Source: Actinomadura atramentaria DSM 43919 (GTDB lineage Bacteria; Actinomycetota; Actinomycetes; Streptosporangiales; Streptosporangiaceae). From it: a stretch of 64,000 bases of DNA. The notes under the pieces were generated by a model, which did not search any database, was not told the DNA's origin, and saw only the letters and a list, made by a program, of their open reading frames with translations. Made by a program: the position numbers and the translations under genes. The stretch spans positions 186,001-250,000 of the forward strand of contig NZ_KB907212.1 in assembly GCF_000381885.1 (NCBI RefSeq), written 5' to 3'. Positions 51,472 to 60,502 of this stretch are shown here, piece by piece. Numbering within the stretch: position 1 is the stretch's first letter; each line of letters begins with the position of its first letter.

Positions 51472-52617
51472 ATGGGGACGCGCACGGAACCGCAGGACGC
51501 GAACGCGACCCTGCACGCCGTGAGCGCCGCCGTCCTCGCGGTCACCAGCCACCTGTCGGTCCACGAGGTGCTGCAGGTGATCGTCCGGGCGGCCGCGCGG
51601 CTGCTGGACGCGCGGTACGCGGCGCTCGGCGTCCCCGACGACGAGGGCTCGTTCGCCGAGTTCGTCGTCGAGGGGGTCGACGCGGCGCAGTGGGAGGCGA
51701 TCGGCCCGCTGCCCCGGCAGCACGGGATGCTCGCCGCGATGCTGCGCGACGACGCGCCGCGCCGGCTCGCCGACATCCGCACCGCGCCGGAGTTCGAGGG
51801 CTGGCCCGCCGCGCACCCGACGCTGAAGGACTTCCTCGGCGTCCCGATCCGGGACTCCGGCGGCGTCCTCGGCATCGTCTTCCTCGCCAACAAGCGGTCC
51901 GGCGGCGGCTTCACCGAGGCCGACGAGGAACTGCTGACGCTCTTCGCCGCGCACGCCGCCATCGCGATGACGAACGCGCGGCTGTACGAGCGCAACCGCG
52001 AGCTGACGGTCGTCGCCGAACGCAACCGCCTGGCCCGCGAACTGCACGACGCGGTCGCGCAGAAGCTGTTCTCGCTGCGCCTCACCGCGCAGGCCGCCGC
52101 CGCGCTCGCCGGGCGCGACCCGGAGCGCTCGGCCGTCGAGCTGGACCGGGTCGGTCAGCTCGCGGCGGAGGCGCTGGCGGAACTGCGCGCGGTGATCTTC
52201 GAGCTGCGCCCGGCGGACCTGGCCGACGGGCTGCTCCCGTCCCTCCGCAAGCACGTCGACGTGCTCGACCGCGCGCACGACGCCGCCGTCCGCTACACGG
52301 GCGACGCGGTCGCGGTGCTGTCGGAGGAGCACGAGCGGGACGTTTTCCGGATCGTCCAGGAAGCCCTCTACAACGCGCTCCGGCACGCGGAGCCCAGTAC
52401 CGTCGAGGTCCGGGCGCGCGTCGCGGACGGCGCCCTGGCGATCGAGGTCGCCGACGACGGCCGGGGCTTCGACCCGGCGACCGAGACCGGCGGCAAGTCC
52501 GGCGGCGGCCTCGGCCTGGCGTCGATGGCGGACCGCGCCGATGCGGTCGGCGCGGTGCTGTCGATCGACGCGACGCCGGGAAAGGGCACGGTCGTCCGGT
52601 TGGAGGTGCCGCTGTGA
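51472..52617 (+). CDS. GAF-domain histidine kinase (NarL/DevS type)
   Basis: A 381-residue soluble sensor kinase. An N-terminal GAF domain (about 20-170; RLLDARYAALGV, FLGVPIRDSGGVLGIVFLANK) is followed by a HisKA_3 dimerisation domain with ERNRLARELHDAVAQ (His192) and an HATPase domain (IVQEALYNALRHA, VADDGRGFDP, GGGLGLASM). GGGGAGAC precedes the ATG. The response regulator gene follows after 37 nt. The layout resembles DevS-like sensors but with a single GAF, so the ligand is open. Confidence 0.9.
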   Translation: MGTRTEPQDANATLHAVSAAVLAVTSHLSVHEVLQVIVRAAARLLDARYAALGVPDDEGSFAEFVVEGVDAAQWEAIGPLPRQHGMLAAMLRDDAPRRLADIRTAPEFEGWPAAHPTLKDFLGVPIRDSGGVLGIVFLANKRSGGGFTEADEELLTLFAAHAAIAMTNARLYERNRELTVVAERNRLARELHDAVAQKLFSLRLTAQAAAALAGRDPERSAVELDRVGQLAAEALAELRAVIFELRPADLADGLLPSLRKHVDVLDRAHDAAVRYTGDAVAVLSEEHERDVFRIVQEALYNALRHAEPSTVEVRARVADGALAIEVADDGRGFDPATETGGKSGGGLGLASMADRADAVGAVLSIDATPGKGTVVRLEVPL

Positions 52618-52654
52618 CGGGACGCGGCCCGTCGACGGACCGGGCGGGGGCATT

Positions 52655-53284
52655 GTGATCCGGGTGCTGATCGCGGATGATCACCCTGTGGTGCGCCAGG
52701 GATTGCGGACGTTCCTCGGCATCCAGGAGGACATCGAGGTGGTCGGGGAGGCCGGGGACGGCGTGTCGGCGGTGACGCTGGCCGAATCCCTGGAGCCCGA
52801 TATCGTGCTACTGGACCTCAAGATGCCGGGCGCCGACGGAGTCGCCGCACTGACGGAGCTGCGGGCTCGGGGGGTTCCGGCGCGGGTCCTGGTCCTCACG
52901 AGCGTGACGGAGCGCGGACACGTGCTGCCCGCCGTACGGGCGGGCGCGGCCGGGTTCCTCTACAAGGACGTGGACCCGAAGGCGCTCGTCCAGGCGATCC
53001 GGGCGGTCCACGACGGGCACGTCCTCTTCGCGCCCGACGCCGCGGAGGCGATGCTCCGGGCCGATTCGGGCGACGACCGCGGCCTGGCCGCGCTGACCGA
53101 ACGGGAGCGGGAGGTGCTCGTGTATATCGCGCACGGCAGGTCCAACCGGGAGATCGCACGCGCCCTGGTGGTCTCCGAGAAGACGGTCAAAACACACGTC
53201 AGTAATCTGCTCATGAAATTGGGAGTGCAGGATCGGACGCAGGCGGCGTTGTACGCCGCCCGCCACGGGCTCGCCGGCGACTGA
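52655..53284 (+). CDS. NarL/FixJ-family response regulator
   Basis: A 209-residue regulator with a receiver domain (LIADDHPVVRQGL, phosphoacceptor Asp54 in VLLDLKMPG, Lys in FLYKDVDP) and a LuxR-type helix-turn-helix (LTEREREVLVYIAHGRSNREIARALVVSEKTVKTHVSNLL). The GTG start at 52655 follows a GGGGG stretch. It is the cognate partner of the upstream GAF kinase, and the phosphatase gene follows 39 nt later. Confidence 0.92.
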   Translation: MIRVLIADDHPVVRQGLRTFLGIQEDIEVVGEAGDGVSAVTLAESLEPDIVLLDLKMPGADGVAALTELRARGVPARVLVLTSVTERGHVLPAVRAGAAGFLYKDVDPKALVQAIRAVHDGHVLFAPDAAEAMLRADSGDDRGLAALTEREREVLVYIAHGRSNREIARALVVSEKTVKTHVSNLLMKLGVQDRTQAALYAARHGLAGD

Positions 53285-53323
53285 TACAACAACTTCCCTG
53301 ACAGGATCGTCATCGAAATCGGT

Positions 53324-54109
53324 ATGAACGTAGCAATCAGATACGCAGCAGGCAGCGACATCGGATGCAGCCGGGAGAACAACGAGGACTCCGGCTATGC
53401 CGGTGCGCGGTTGATCGCCGTGGCCGACGGCATGGGCGGGTACGCGGGCGGCGAGGTGGCCAGCTCCACCGTCATCGGTTCGCTGCGCTCGCTCGACGCC
53501 GACACGCCCAATGACGACCTCGTCGGGAGCCTCGGCCGCGCGGTGGCCGAGGCCAACGAGAAACTGCGCACCGCCCGCGAGGAACGCCCCGACTTGAGCC
53601 GCATGGGCACCACCCTGACGGCGATGCTCTGGGCGGGCACCTCGGTGGCGCTGGCCCACATCGGCGACTCGCGCGGCTACCTGCTCCGGGACGGCGAGCT
53701 GTTCCAGATCACGCAGGACCACACGATGGACGAGCTGCTGAAGGCCGAGGCGGAGCAGTCGGGCGGCGTCGCCGACCCGGCCGAGACCTCCCGGCTCTCG
53801 CACGTGCTCTACCGCGTGCTGGACGGCCGCGACGACCGCGAGCCCGACCTGCGGCTGCGCGAGGCCCGGCTCGGCGACCGGTACCTGCTCTGCTCGGACG
53901 GGCTCAGCGGGCCGGTGGACGCCCAGACGATCTACGAGGTGCTGTCGGCCGAGGCCGAGCCGTCGGACGCGGTGCGGCGGCTGATCCAGATCGCCCGCGA
54001 CAACGGCGGGCCGGACAACATCACCGGCGTCGTCGCCGACGTCGTCGAGGCCGAGCACGTGACCGAGCGGCCGGGGCCCGTCACGGTGGGGGCGGCGGCG
54101 CAGGCGTGA
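53324..54109 (+). CDS. PP2C-type serine/threonine protein phosphatase
   Basis: A 261-residue PP2C domain: GSDIGCSRENNEDS at the start, VADGMGGYAGGEVAS (metal-binding Asp-Gly), GTTLTAMLW, AHIGDSRGYLLRDG, LCSDGLSGPV and GPDNITGVVADV. All metal-binding Asp residues are present. It removes phosphate from Ser/Thr proteins and resembles PstP without its membrane part. It lies downstream of the kinase/regulator pair on the same strand and may be co-transcribed. Confidence 0.92.
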   Translation: MNVAIRYAAGSDIGCSRENNEDSGYAGARLIAVADGMGGYAGGEVASSTVIGSLRSLDADTPNDDLVGSLGRAVAEANEKLRTAREERPDLSRMGTTLTAMLWAGTSVALAHIGDSRGYLLRDGELFQITQDHTMDELLKAEAEQSGGVADPAETSRLSHVLYRVLDGRDDREPDLRLREARLGDRYLLCSDGLSGPVDAQTIYEVLSAEAEPSDAVRRLIQIARDNGGPDNITGVVADVVEAEHVTERPGPVTVGAAAQA

Positions 54110-55175
54110 CCCGGCGACCGCGGCCCACCGCCGCCCGCCGGGGAACGCGCCCCCGGGTCCACCGACCCGCCGCCGCGCGCTCGCAGGCAACGGCCGCCGC
54201 CGACCCGGCGGCCCCGCCGCGCCGCGCACCCCTTCCCGCCGGAACCCGCCGCCCGCGCTCGGCCGCGTCCTTCCGGCGTCCGCGCTGACGCTCGACCCGG
54301 CGCTCCGGCCGCGCAGCGCCCACCGGCGCTGACCGCCGCCCTTCCGCAGCGCCTGTCCGGGCCGCATCCCCACCCCGATGCACGGCCACTCGCGCCGTCT
54401 CTCACGTCCCCCGATGCGCGGCCGTTTGCGCCACGCGCCCTCCGCATCCCCCGATGCGCGGCCGCTCGCGCCGCCTTCCGCGTCCTTCGATGCGCGGCCG
54501 CTCGCGCCATACTCCGCATCCCTCGATGCACGGCCGCTTGCGCCACGCGCCCTCCGCATCCCCCGATGCGCGGCCGCTCGCGCCGCCTTCCGCGTCCTTC
54601 GATGCGCGGCCGCTCGCGCCATACTCCGCATCCCTCGATGCACGGCCGCTTGCGCCACGCGCCCTCCGCATCCCCCGATGCGCGGCCGCTCGCGCCATGC
54701 GCCCTCCGTGTCCCGCGCCGCACGCCTTGAGCGGCGGCCTGAGCGGCACGGTCCTCACGCCCTGCCGGCGTCTGCCGCGTTCACACCGGCTTTCGAGCCG
54801 CGCTCGCGCCGCACGTTCATCGTGCTCGGCCGCCGCGCCCTTCGCGTCCCGCCGCGCCCGTTCGCCGCGCGTGTCCGCCGCGTCCTGTTTTGTGCCTTCG
54901 GTGTCTTCCGCGGCCGTCGTCGCGATGGTCACACCGCGGTCGTCGTAACGCCCGCCGCGCCGCTGCCCAGCGGGCTTTTCCGAGGTCCGGCCAGGTGGGA
55001 CTGGCGGATTAGTTCGCCCACGGTCGCCTTCTTTGTCCTAGTGTGTTGCCCCTGGGTGAGGTCGGTCCCGGGTCGAGGTAACGGTCTGATCGCGGATGTT
55101 CCTCCAGGGTTGACCTGCAGTGGGATGAACCCGGTATACGAGTCACTGGACTCGTGTCATCGATGCGGAGGATTC
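54110..55175. other. About 1 kb non-coding region with a repeat array
   Basis: No reading frame here has gene-like content; the frames are repeat artefacts. It contains the 36/40-bp array (54377-54720). The last 180 nt are less GC-rich and probably hold the promoter of the DUF2752 gene. Confidence 0.65.
54377..54720. repeat. Nested tandem array: 36/36/40-bp units forming a 112-bp higher-order repeat
   Basis: Nine units start with GATGC(G/A)CGGCCG at 54377, 54413, 54453, 54489, 54525, 54565, 54601, 54637 and 54677. The spacings run 36, 40, 36, 36, 40, 36, 36, 40. The block 54453-54564 is repeated exactly as 54565-54676, so three sub-units have been duplicated as one 112-bp unit, apparently recently. 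It is non-coding. Confidence 0.9.
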
Positions 55176-55628
55176 GTGGGGGGAGTGGCCGGGGCCGCGG
55201 TGCCCGTCGACGCGCCGCGCAGCGCGCCCGGCGGCCGACTGGGCCGGCTCCTCGACTCCTCGCGGCGCGGCCCGAAAGGCGTCGTCCTGCGCGTCACGGC
55301 GATGGCGGTCGCCGCCCTCGCCGTGGGATGGATCCACCGCGTCAACGACCCCGGTGTGCTCTGCCCCATGCGGGCGATCACGGGAATCCCCTGCCCGCTG
55401 TGCGGGGGCACCACCGTGTTCATCGAAATGGGTTCGGGCCACCCGGTCCGCGCCGTGCTCGCCAATCCGGTCGCCCTCGCCGGCGTCGTCGGCATCGCCG
55501 TCGCGCCGCTCGGGGCGGGCGGCCGGTGGTGGGCACTCCGACCGAGGACCCGCGCGTGGATCCTCGGCGGAGCCCTCGTGGCGTCGGAGTTGTGGCAGCT
55601 TGCCAGGCTCGGGCTGTTGCGAGTTTGA
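55176..55628 (+). CDS. DUF2752 membrane protein
   Basis: A 150-residue protein with the DUF2752 signature CPMRAITGIPCPLCGGTT followed by HPVRAVLANPVA, and two or three hydrophobic segments. The paired Cys motif is the hallmark of the family; its role is unknown. GTG at 55176 is used because GGAGG lies 5 nt upstream; an ATG at 55125 is less well placed. An RDD-family gene follows at 55720, an association I regard as common in actinomycetes. Confidence 0.82.
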   Translation: MGGVAGAAVPVDAPRSAPGGRLGRLLDSSRRGPKGVVLRVTAMAVAALAVGWIHRVNDPGVLCPMRAITGIPCPLCGGTTVFIEMGSGHPVRAVLANPVALAGVVGIAVAPLGAGGRWWALRPRTRAWILGGALVASELWQLARLGLLRV

Positions 55629-55719
55629 GGCCGTCGTCAGAGAAACCGGCCGGGCTCGCGGAGCCCTTCGGGTTCGGCGGACGTCACACAACCACAGGGT
55701 CGAACAATAAGGAGCAAGT

Positions 55720-56529
55720 GTGGGCAACCCCTACGACCCGTACGGGCAGCAGCCGGGTTACGGCCAGCAGCCCGGCTACGGGCAGCAGCCGCCGGCGCAG
55801 CCGGGTTACGGGCAGCAGCCCGGGTACGGGCAGCAGCCGCCGTCCCAGCCCGGTTACGGCCAGCAGCCGCCGCCCCAGCCGGGTTACGGGCAGCCGCCGT
55901 CCCAGCCGGGTTACGGCCAGCAGCCCGGCTACGGGCAGCAGCCGCCGTCCCAGCGCGGTTACGGCCAGCAGCCGCCGCCCCAGCCGGGTTACGGGCAGCC
56001 GCCGTCCCAGCCGGGTTACGGCCAGCAGCCCGGCTACGGGCAGCAGCCGCCGCCGCCTGGTCAGCCGGGCTACCAGGAAGTCCATCACCACCACTACGGC
56101 GGCGGCGGACAGCTCGCCGAGTGGGGCAGCCGCGCGGGCGCGACGCTCATCGACGGCCTGATCGTCGGCGGACCGCTCATCGTCCTCTACATCCTCGCGG
56201 CGGTGCTGGGCGCCACCGGCAGCAGCGGCCTCGCCGTGCTGGGCCTGCTCCTCAACCTGATCGGCTTCGCCGCGCTGGTGGGTCTCGGCCTGTGGATGTG
56301 CCACCAGGAGGGCACGACCGGGCAGACGATCGGCAAGCGCCAGATGGGCATCCGCCTGGTCAGCGCGCAGACCGGCCAGGTCGTCGGCTTCGGCGGCGCG
56401 TTCGTGCGGCGCCTCGCCCACATCGCCGACAACTTCGCCTGCTACATCGGCTACCTCTGGCCGCTGTGGGACGAGCGCAAGCAGACCTTCGCCGACAAGA
56501 TCTGCAACACGCTGGTCGTCCGGGCCTGA
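55720..56529 (+). CDS. RDD-family membrane protein with a Gly/Tyr/Gln/Pro-repeat N-terminus
   Basis: A 269-residue protein. Residues 1-118 are low-complexity repeats of GYGQQP and QPGYGQ, ending in HHHHYGGGG. Residues about 127-268 form an RDD domain with Arg in [13 protein letters not shown], three hydrophobic segments, and the [25 protein letters not shown] block. RDD proteins are thought to transport ions or small molecules. AAGGAG precedes the GTG start. The repeated N-terminus is also repetitive in the DNA, so copy number may vary. Confidence 0.85.
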   Translation: MGNPYDPYGQQPGYGQQPGYGQQPPAQPGYGQQPGYGQQPPSQPGYGQQPPPQPGYGQPPSQPGYGQQPGYGQQPPSQRGYGQQPPPQPGYGQPPSQPGYGQQPGYGQQPPPPGQPGYQEVHHHHYGGGGQLAEWGSRAGATLIDGLIVGGPLIVLYILAAVLGATGSSGLAVLGLLLNLIGFAALVGLGLWMCHQEGTTGQTIGKRQMGIRLVSAQTGQVVGFGGAFVRRLAHIADNFACYIGYLWPLWDERKQTFADKICNTLVVRA

Positions 56530-56555
56530 CGCACGGGCCTGACGCACGGGCCTGA
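56521..56555. repeat. 13-bp tandem repeat at the RDD gene stop
   Basis: CGGGCCTGACGCA is repeated twice from 56521, plus a third partial copy to 56555. The first copy contains the RDD stop codon, so the last codons lie in the repeat. Confidence 0.75.
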
Positions 56556-56569
56556 ACGGACGTGAATCG

Positions 56570-56594
56570 CGGGGTGTCCCTTCGGGGCGCCCCG
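56570..56594. terminator. Hairpin between convergent genes
   Basis: An 11-bp stem (56570-56580 with 56584-56594, two G-T pairs) and 3-nt loop, 40 nt after the RDD stop and 23 nt from the 3' end of the convergent gene. Confidence 0.55.
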
Positions 56595-56617
56595 TTGGCC
56601 TTTCCGGGGACGGTCCG

Positions 56618-57373
56618 TCAGGGGACGGGGTCGAACGCGCTGTTGCACGCGGCGACGAGGGCGCGGCGCACGGCCCCGTCCAGCAGCCGCAGGGCCTCGC
56701 CGCGGCGCATCACCTGGTCGGCGGTCAGCCCGTGGCCGTCCATCCGGCGGGCGAGCGCGACGACGAGCGACAGCCGTCCCGCCAGCGCGGCGACGCGGTG
56801 GGCGCGGGCCGGGTAGCCGGGGGCCAGCGGATGCCCCTGCTGGAGCGGGTCGCGGAGGTCGACGAGCGCGTCCGCGATCTCCGGCGGCACCCCCGAGACG
56901 TCGTCCACGGTCAGCAGGGCCTCGGTGGCGTCGCGCATGGCGAGCGCGAGGCACCGGTCGGCCTCGGCCAGGGACGGGACGTCCGGCGGGTCGAACGCGC
57001 TGTCGCACGCCTCCCAGCGGACCCCGACGTAGGACGAGCCGCGCCGGTCCTCGGCGGGGACCAGCCCGACCGCCCGGTCCGGCAGGGCGGCGACGACGGC
57101 GGCCCCGGCCTCGATGGCGCGGCCGTTGAAGTCCGGCGGGCCGGTCAGCCCGAGCGGATCGCCCGGGGCGGGCAGCGCGAGACGCAGCCCGTTCAGCCCG
57201 GCGACGCGCAGGTCGCCCAGGCCGCGCCGCAGCGGCACGTCGGCGGGACTGCCGCCGAGGATCTGCGGGCCCGCGACGCCCTCCACGGCGTCCACGGCCT
57301 CGTCGAGTCCGATGTGCCCGGTCAGCCAGGCGTTGCCCCACGCGACCAGGGCGATCGACGCTTCGTTGTTCAT
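56618..57373 (-). CDS. Hypothetical protein, unknown function
   Basis: A 251-residue cytoplasmic-looking protein with no signal peptide or membrane segment: EASIALVAWGNAWLTGHIGLDEAVDAVEG at the start and two similar CDSAFDPPDVP / CNSAFDPVP motifs in its second half. I do not recognise a family. The duplicated C-(D/N)-S-A-F-D-P motif is the most distinctive feature. The ATG at 57373 gives a sensible N-terminus. It is divergent from the ABC ATPase gene with a 174-nt gap. Confidence 0.65.
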   Translation of the reverse strand: MNNEASIALVAWGNAWLTGHIGLDEAVDAVEGVAGPQILGGSPADVPLRRGLGDLRVAGLNGLRLALPAPGDPLGLTGPPDFNGRAIEAGAAVVAALPDRAVGLVPAEDRRGSSYVGVRWEACDSAFDPPDVPSLAEADRCLALAMRDATEALLTVDDVSGVPPEIADALVDLRDPLQQGHPLAPGYPARAHRVAALAGRLSLVVALARRMDGHGLTADQVMRRGEALRLLDGAVRRALVAACNSAFDPVP

Positions 57374-57547
57374 GCCGTCCCCAAACGATCCCCTATGGGC
57401 ATGCGAACCACCATAAGCGTTCGGATCGCCGGAGCCACTCGATAGCGTGAGGTGCGCACGCGCGGGATCACCTGCCCGCGTGATCGCATAAGTTCTCTCC
57501 GGAGGTCGATCACCTCCGCGAGGCGAGATTGGGGACAAGGGCGCACG

Positions 57548-58336
57548 ATGGCCGGCGAGGTACTGGAACTCAGCGGAGTCGGAGTCAGGCGCGACGGAGC
57601 GGATCTGCTGCGCGACGTCACGTGGACGGTGGACGAGGGCGAACGGTGGGTCGTCCTCGGCCCGAACGGTGCGGGGAAGACGACGTTGCTGCAGGTCGCG
57701 GGGGCTTTGCTGTTCCCGACGTCCGGAACGGTCGACGTCCTCGGCGAGCGGCTGGGCCGGACGGACGTGTTCGAGCTGCGGCCGCGGATCGGGCTGGCGA
57801 GCGCCGCCCTGGCCGAGAAGGTCCCGGCCGGTGAGACCGTCCTCGACCTGGTGCTGACCGCGTCGTACGCCATCCTCGGCCGCTGGCAGGAGGAGTACGA
57901 CTCGACGGACCTCGCGCGCGCGGTCGCGCTGCTGGAGGCGCTGGGCGCGTCCGAGCTGCTGCAACGCCGTTTCGACACCCTCTCGGAGGGCGAGCGCAAG
58001 CGGGCGCAGATCGCGCGGGCGCTCATGCCCGACCCCGAACTGCTGCTGCTGGACGAGCCCGCCGCGGGCCTCGACCTCGGCGGCCGGGAGGACCTGGTCC
58101 GCCGCCTCGGCGTGCTGGCGGACGATCCGGCCGCGCCCACCACCGTGATGGTGACCCATCACCTCGAAGAGGTGCCCGAAGGGGTCACACATGCCTTGCT
58201 GCTCCGTAAGGGGCAGGTCGTGGCGCAGGGCAAGGTGGACGAGGTCTTCACGCCCGAGCACCTGTCGGAATGCTTCGGGCTGCCGCTCGCGGTGGACCGG
58301 CACCGGGGCCGCTGGTCGGCGCGCAGCACGCGCTGA
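57548..58336 (+). CDS. ABC transporter ATP-binding protein, no adjacent permease
   Basis: A 262-residue ABC ATPase with Walker A GPNGAGKTT, signature LSEGERKRAQIARAL, Walker B LLLLDEPAAGLD and the switch VTHHLEEV. It resembles the YlmA/ModF-like group of small ATPases. No membrane permease gene is adjacent, so it is either a partner of a distant permease or a non-transport ATPase. The next gene, 39 nt downstream, encodes an SPFH protein. Confidence 0.87.
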   Translation: MAGEVLELSGVGVRRDGADLLRDVTWTVDEGERWVVLGPNGAGKTTLLQVAGALLFPTSGTVDVLGERLGRTDVFELRPRIGLASAALAEKVPAGETVLDLVLTASYAILGRWQEEYDSTDLARAVALLEALGASELLQRRFDTLSEGERKRAQIARALMPDPELLLLDEPAAGLDLGGREDLVRRLGVLADDPAAPTTVMVTHHLEEVPEGVTHALLLRKGQVVAQGKVDEVFTPEHLSECFGLPLAVDRHRGRWSARSTR

Positions 58337-58375
58337 GCCCTGTCCCGATCGGGGGGCGCGACCTACGATCCAGGC

Positions 58376-59251
58376 ATGGTCCTCCCGCTGGTCCTGACGG
58401 TCGTCGCCTGCCCCGTCCTTTATTTGTGCTGGGCGCTGCGCGTCGTGCCGGACGCGGCGGCGGAGGTCGTCGAACGCCTCGGCCGGTACCACCGGACGCT
58501 CGACCCGGGCGTCCGGCTGGTGCTGGTCCCGCTGGAGCGCGTCCGGTCACGGGTCGACCTGCGCGAGCGGGTGGTGCCGTTCCCCGCCCGGCCGATCGCG
58601 ACGGCGGAGAACCTGCCGGTCAACGTCGAGACGGTCGTCCACTACGAGGTGACCGACGCGCGCGCCGCGACGTACGGCGTCGTCGACCTGCACAGCGCGA
58701 TGAGCGAGGTCCTGGTCGGCGCGCTCCGCGCCGCCGTGGGCGCGCGGGAGCTGGAGCAGGTCGCGCCGTCCCGGGCGGTGATCGGTGACGAGCTGCTCGC
58801 GGTGCTGACGGGCGAGGGCGCGCGCTGGGGCCTCACGGTCCGCCAGGTCCGGGTGAAGGCGGTCGATCCGCCCCCGGCGGTGCGCGAGGCGATCGAACGC
58901 GAGGCGTGCGCCGAGCACGACAAGCGGGCGGACATCCTGCGGGCCGAGGGCCGCCGCCAGGTAGCGATCCTCGAAGCCGAGGGAGCGCGGACGGCGGAGG
59001 TCCTGCGGGCGCGCGGCGCGGCCGAGGCGGCGGGGCTTCCCGCGCGGCCCGACGCGGACGCCCGGCCGTTCATGGGCGAGGACCGGGTTCCGGGCGAGGC
59101 GTCCCCCTGGCCCCTGCCGAGCGGTCTCTTCACCGATGTCCTCGCTGACCGCAGGAATCCCGAGTTCGCCGGCGAGTCCGCCGATACGGAACGCCGCCGG
59201 GAAGGGCTCGGCGAACACCGCAACGGGCTACCGGACGCTCGCCGGAGCTGA
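58376..59251 (+). CDS. SPFH/Band 7 (stomatin-like) membrane protein
   Basis: A 291-residue protein with an N-terminal membrane anchor (about 1-20), a prohibitin-homology domain (VPDAAAEVVERLGRYHRTLDPGVRLVLVPLERVRSRVDLRE, VNVETVVHYEVTDARAA) and a coiled-coil rich in Ala/Glu/Arg (KRADILRAEGRRQVAILEAEGARTA). Slipins and stomatins organise membrane microdomains and bind proteases. The C-terminus after about 215 is disordered. No NfeD-like partner is adjacent. Confidence 0.85.
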   Translation: MVLPLVLTVVACPVLYLCWALRVVPDAAAEVVERLGRYHRTLDPGVRLVLVPLERVRSRVDLRERVVPFPARPIATAENLPVNVETVVHYEVTDARAATYGVVDLHSAMSEVLVGALRAAVGARELEQVAPSRAVIGDELLAVLTGEGARWGLTVRQVRVKAVDPPPAVREAIEREACAEHDKRADILRAEGRRQVAILEAEGARTAEVLRARGAAEAAGLPARPDADARPFMGEDRVPGEASPWPLPSGLFTDVLADRRNPEFAGESADTERRREGLGEHRNGLPDARRS

Positions 59252-59359
59252 AACCCTCCGACCGCGGCCCGGCCCGCGCTGGCCCCGCCGGGCCGTCCGA
59301 CCCGGCGCTTCCCTACCATCGGGGGACGTTGTTCACCGGGAGAACGGGACGAGTCGGAC

Positions 59360-60127
59360 GTGAACGTGCTGGAGGCGGCAGCCGTCCTCGCGGCGGGCAT
59401 CGCCGCGGGAGGCATCAACACCGTCGTGGGCTCCGGTTCACTGGTCACCTTCCCGACGCTGGTGGCGCTGGGTTTCCCGCCCGTCGTCGCGAACGTCTCG
59501 AACAACATCGGCCTGGTGCCCGGCGGGGTCACCGGCGCGTACGGGTACCGGCGCGAGCTGAGCGGGCAGAAGGACCGGCTGCTGCGCCTGGGCTCGGCGT
59601 CGCTGGCGGGGGCGCTGATCGGCGGGACGCTGCTCCTGGCGCTCCCGGCGGACGCCTTCCAGGTGATCGTCCCGGCGCTGATCATCATCGCGCTCGTCCT
59701 GGTCGTCGCGCAGCCGCGCCTCCAGCGCTGGATGCTCGCGCGCCGGGAGGAGGCCAGCCCGCACGGCGGGCCGTGGCTCTGGTTCGGCGTCCTGCTCGCC
59801 GGGGTCTACGGCGGCTACTTCGGGGCCGCGCAGGGGATCATCCTGATCGCGATGCTCGGCATCGCGCTCGACGACCAGCTACAACGCGTCAACGCGGCGA
59901 AGAACGTCCTGTCGGCGGTCGTCAACGGCTCGGCGGCGCTCCTGTTCACCGGGATGTGGCTGTTCGCGGACACGAAGATCGACTGGCTCGCGGTCCTGCT
60001 GATCGCCGTGGGAGCGACGATCGGCGGCCTGCTGGGCGCGCGCGTCGGCCGGAAGATCCCGCCGACGGTGCTGCGCGGCGTGATCGTCGTCGTGGGCGTG
60101 GTCGCCCTGGTCAAGTTCCTGGCTTAA
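59360..60127 (+). CDS. TauE/SafE-family sulfite/anion exporter-like protein
   Basis: A 255-residue membrane protein with about eight helices. The paired family motif appears as GINTVVGSGSLVTFPTLVALG near the start and GVYGGYFGAAQGIILIAMLG in the middle. Members export sulfite, sulfoacetate or related organic anions. The start is a GTG with GGACGAG-type upstream sequence, and the stop is TAA, which is rare in this GC-rich window. Substrate unknown. Confidence 0.87.
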   Translation: MNVLEAAAVLAAGIAAGGINTVVGSGSLVTFPTLVALGFPPVVANVSNNIGLVPGGVTGAYGYRRELSGQKDRLLRLGSASLAGALIGGTLLLALPADAFQVIVPALIIIALVLVVAQPRLQRWMLARREEASPHGGPWLWFGVLLAGVYGGYFGAAQGIILIAMLGIALDDQLQRVNAAKNVLSAVVNGSAALLFTGMWLFADTKIDWLAVLLIAVGATIGGLLGARVGRKIPPTVLRGVIVVVGVVALVKFLA

Positions 60128-60144
60128 TGATCTTGGTTCGAGAG

Positions 60145-60153
60145 TTATCCACA
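60145..60153 (+). other. Single DnaA-box-like sequence
   Basis: TTATCCACA matches the DnaA box consensus exactly, in the 108-nt gap between the TauE/SafE-type gene and the next reading frame. It is isolated, so it is not an origin; it could titrate DnaA or be chance. Confidence 0.4.
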
Positions 60154-60235
60154 GGCTCGGATCGAGGATGCGGACGGTTTTCGGTCTCCGGTACCAATCA
60201 AGGCGTCAGCCGGTACGACAGGAGGGACCGACGCC

Positions 60236-60502
60236 ATGATGGGCGACAGGACCGAAATCATCATGACGGCCGCGGACGGGCGCGTCCGCACGTTCGCGAT
60301 GGCCGCCGAACGCGCGGGGCGGCGGATCGCCACCCGCAAGATCGACGGCATGCTGGAGATCAGCGAGGTCAAGCGGACCGGCAGGCCGGTGCGGACCGCG
60401 CGGTTCGAGATGGTCAACGTCATCGCGGTCATCGAGTACCACGACCCGACCGCCGCCAGCGTGGTCATCCGGTCGGAGCCGGTCGCGGCCGGCGCGCGCG
60501 GC
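60236..60502 (+). CDS. Small conserved-looking protein with no stop before the antisense gene (3' end uncertain)
   Basis: Translation starts plausibly at ATG 60236, 9 nt after GGAGGG. The first 80 or so codons look like a real small protein (DRTEIIMTAADGRVRTFAM, RRIATRKIDGMLEISEVKRTG, VNVIAVIEYHDP). The frame has no stop until 60991 and runs through the Rieske gene on the other strand, where its content becomes an antisense shadow. Only the part up to the Rieske 3' end is annotated here. Either the native stop was lost, a small indel occurred near 60480, or the protein really is 251 residues. Confidence 0.45.

Noticed and set aside
54377..54720. CRISPR array
   Set aside because: The units have no unique spacers; neighbouring units are near-identical throughout, and no cas gene is present.
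60145..60153. Replication origin
   Set aside because: Only one DnaA-like box, with no cluster and no dnaA/dnaN/gyr genes nearby. A similar TTGTCCACA at 14686 lies inside the exporter gene.
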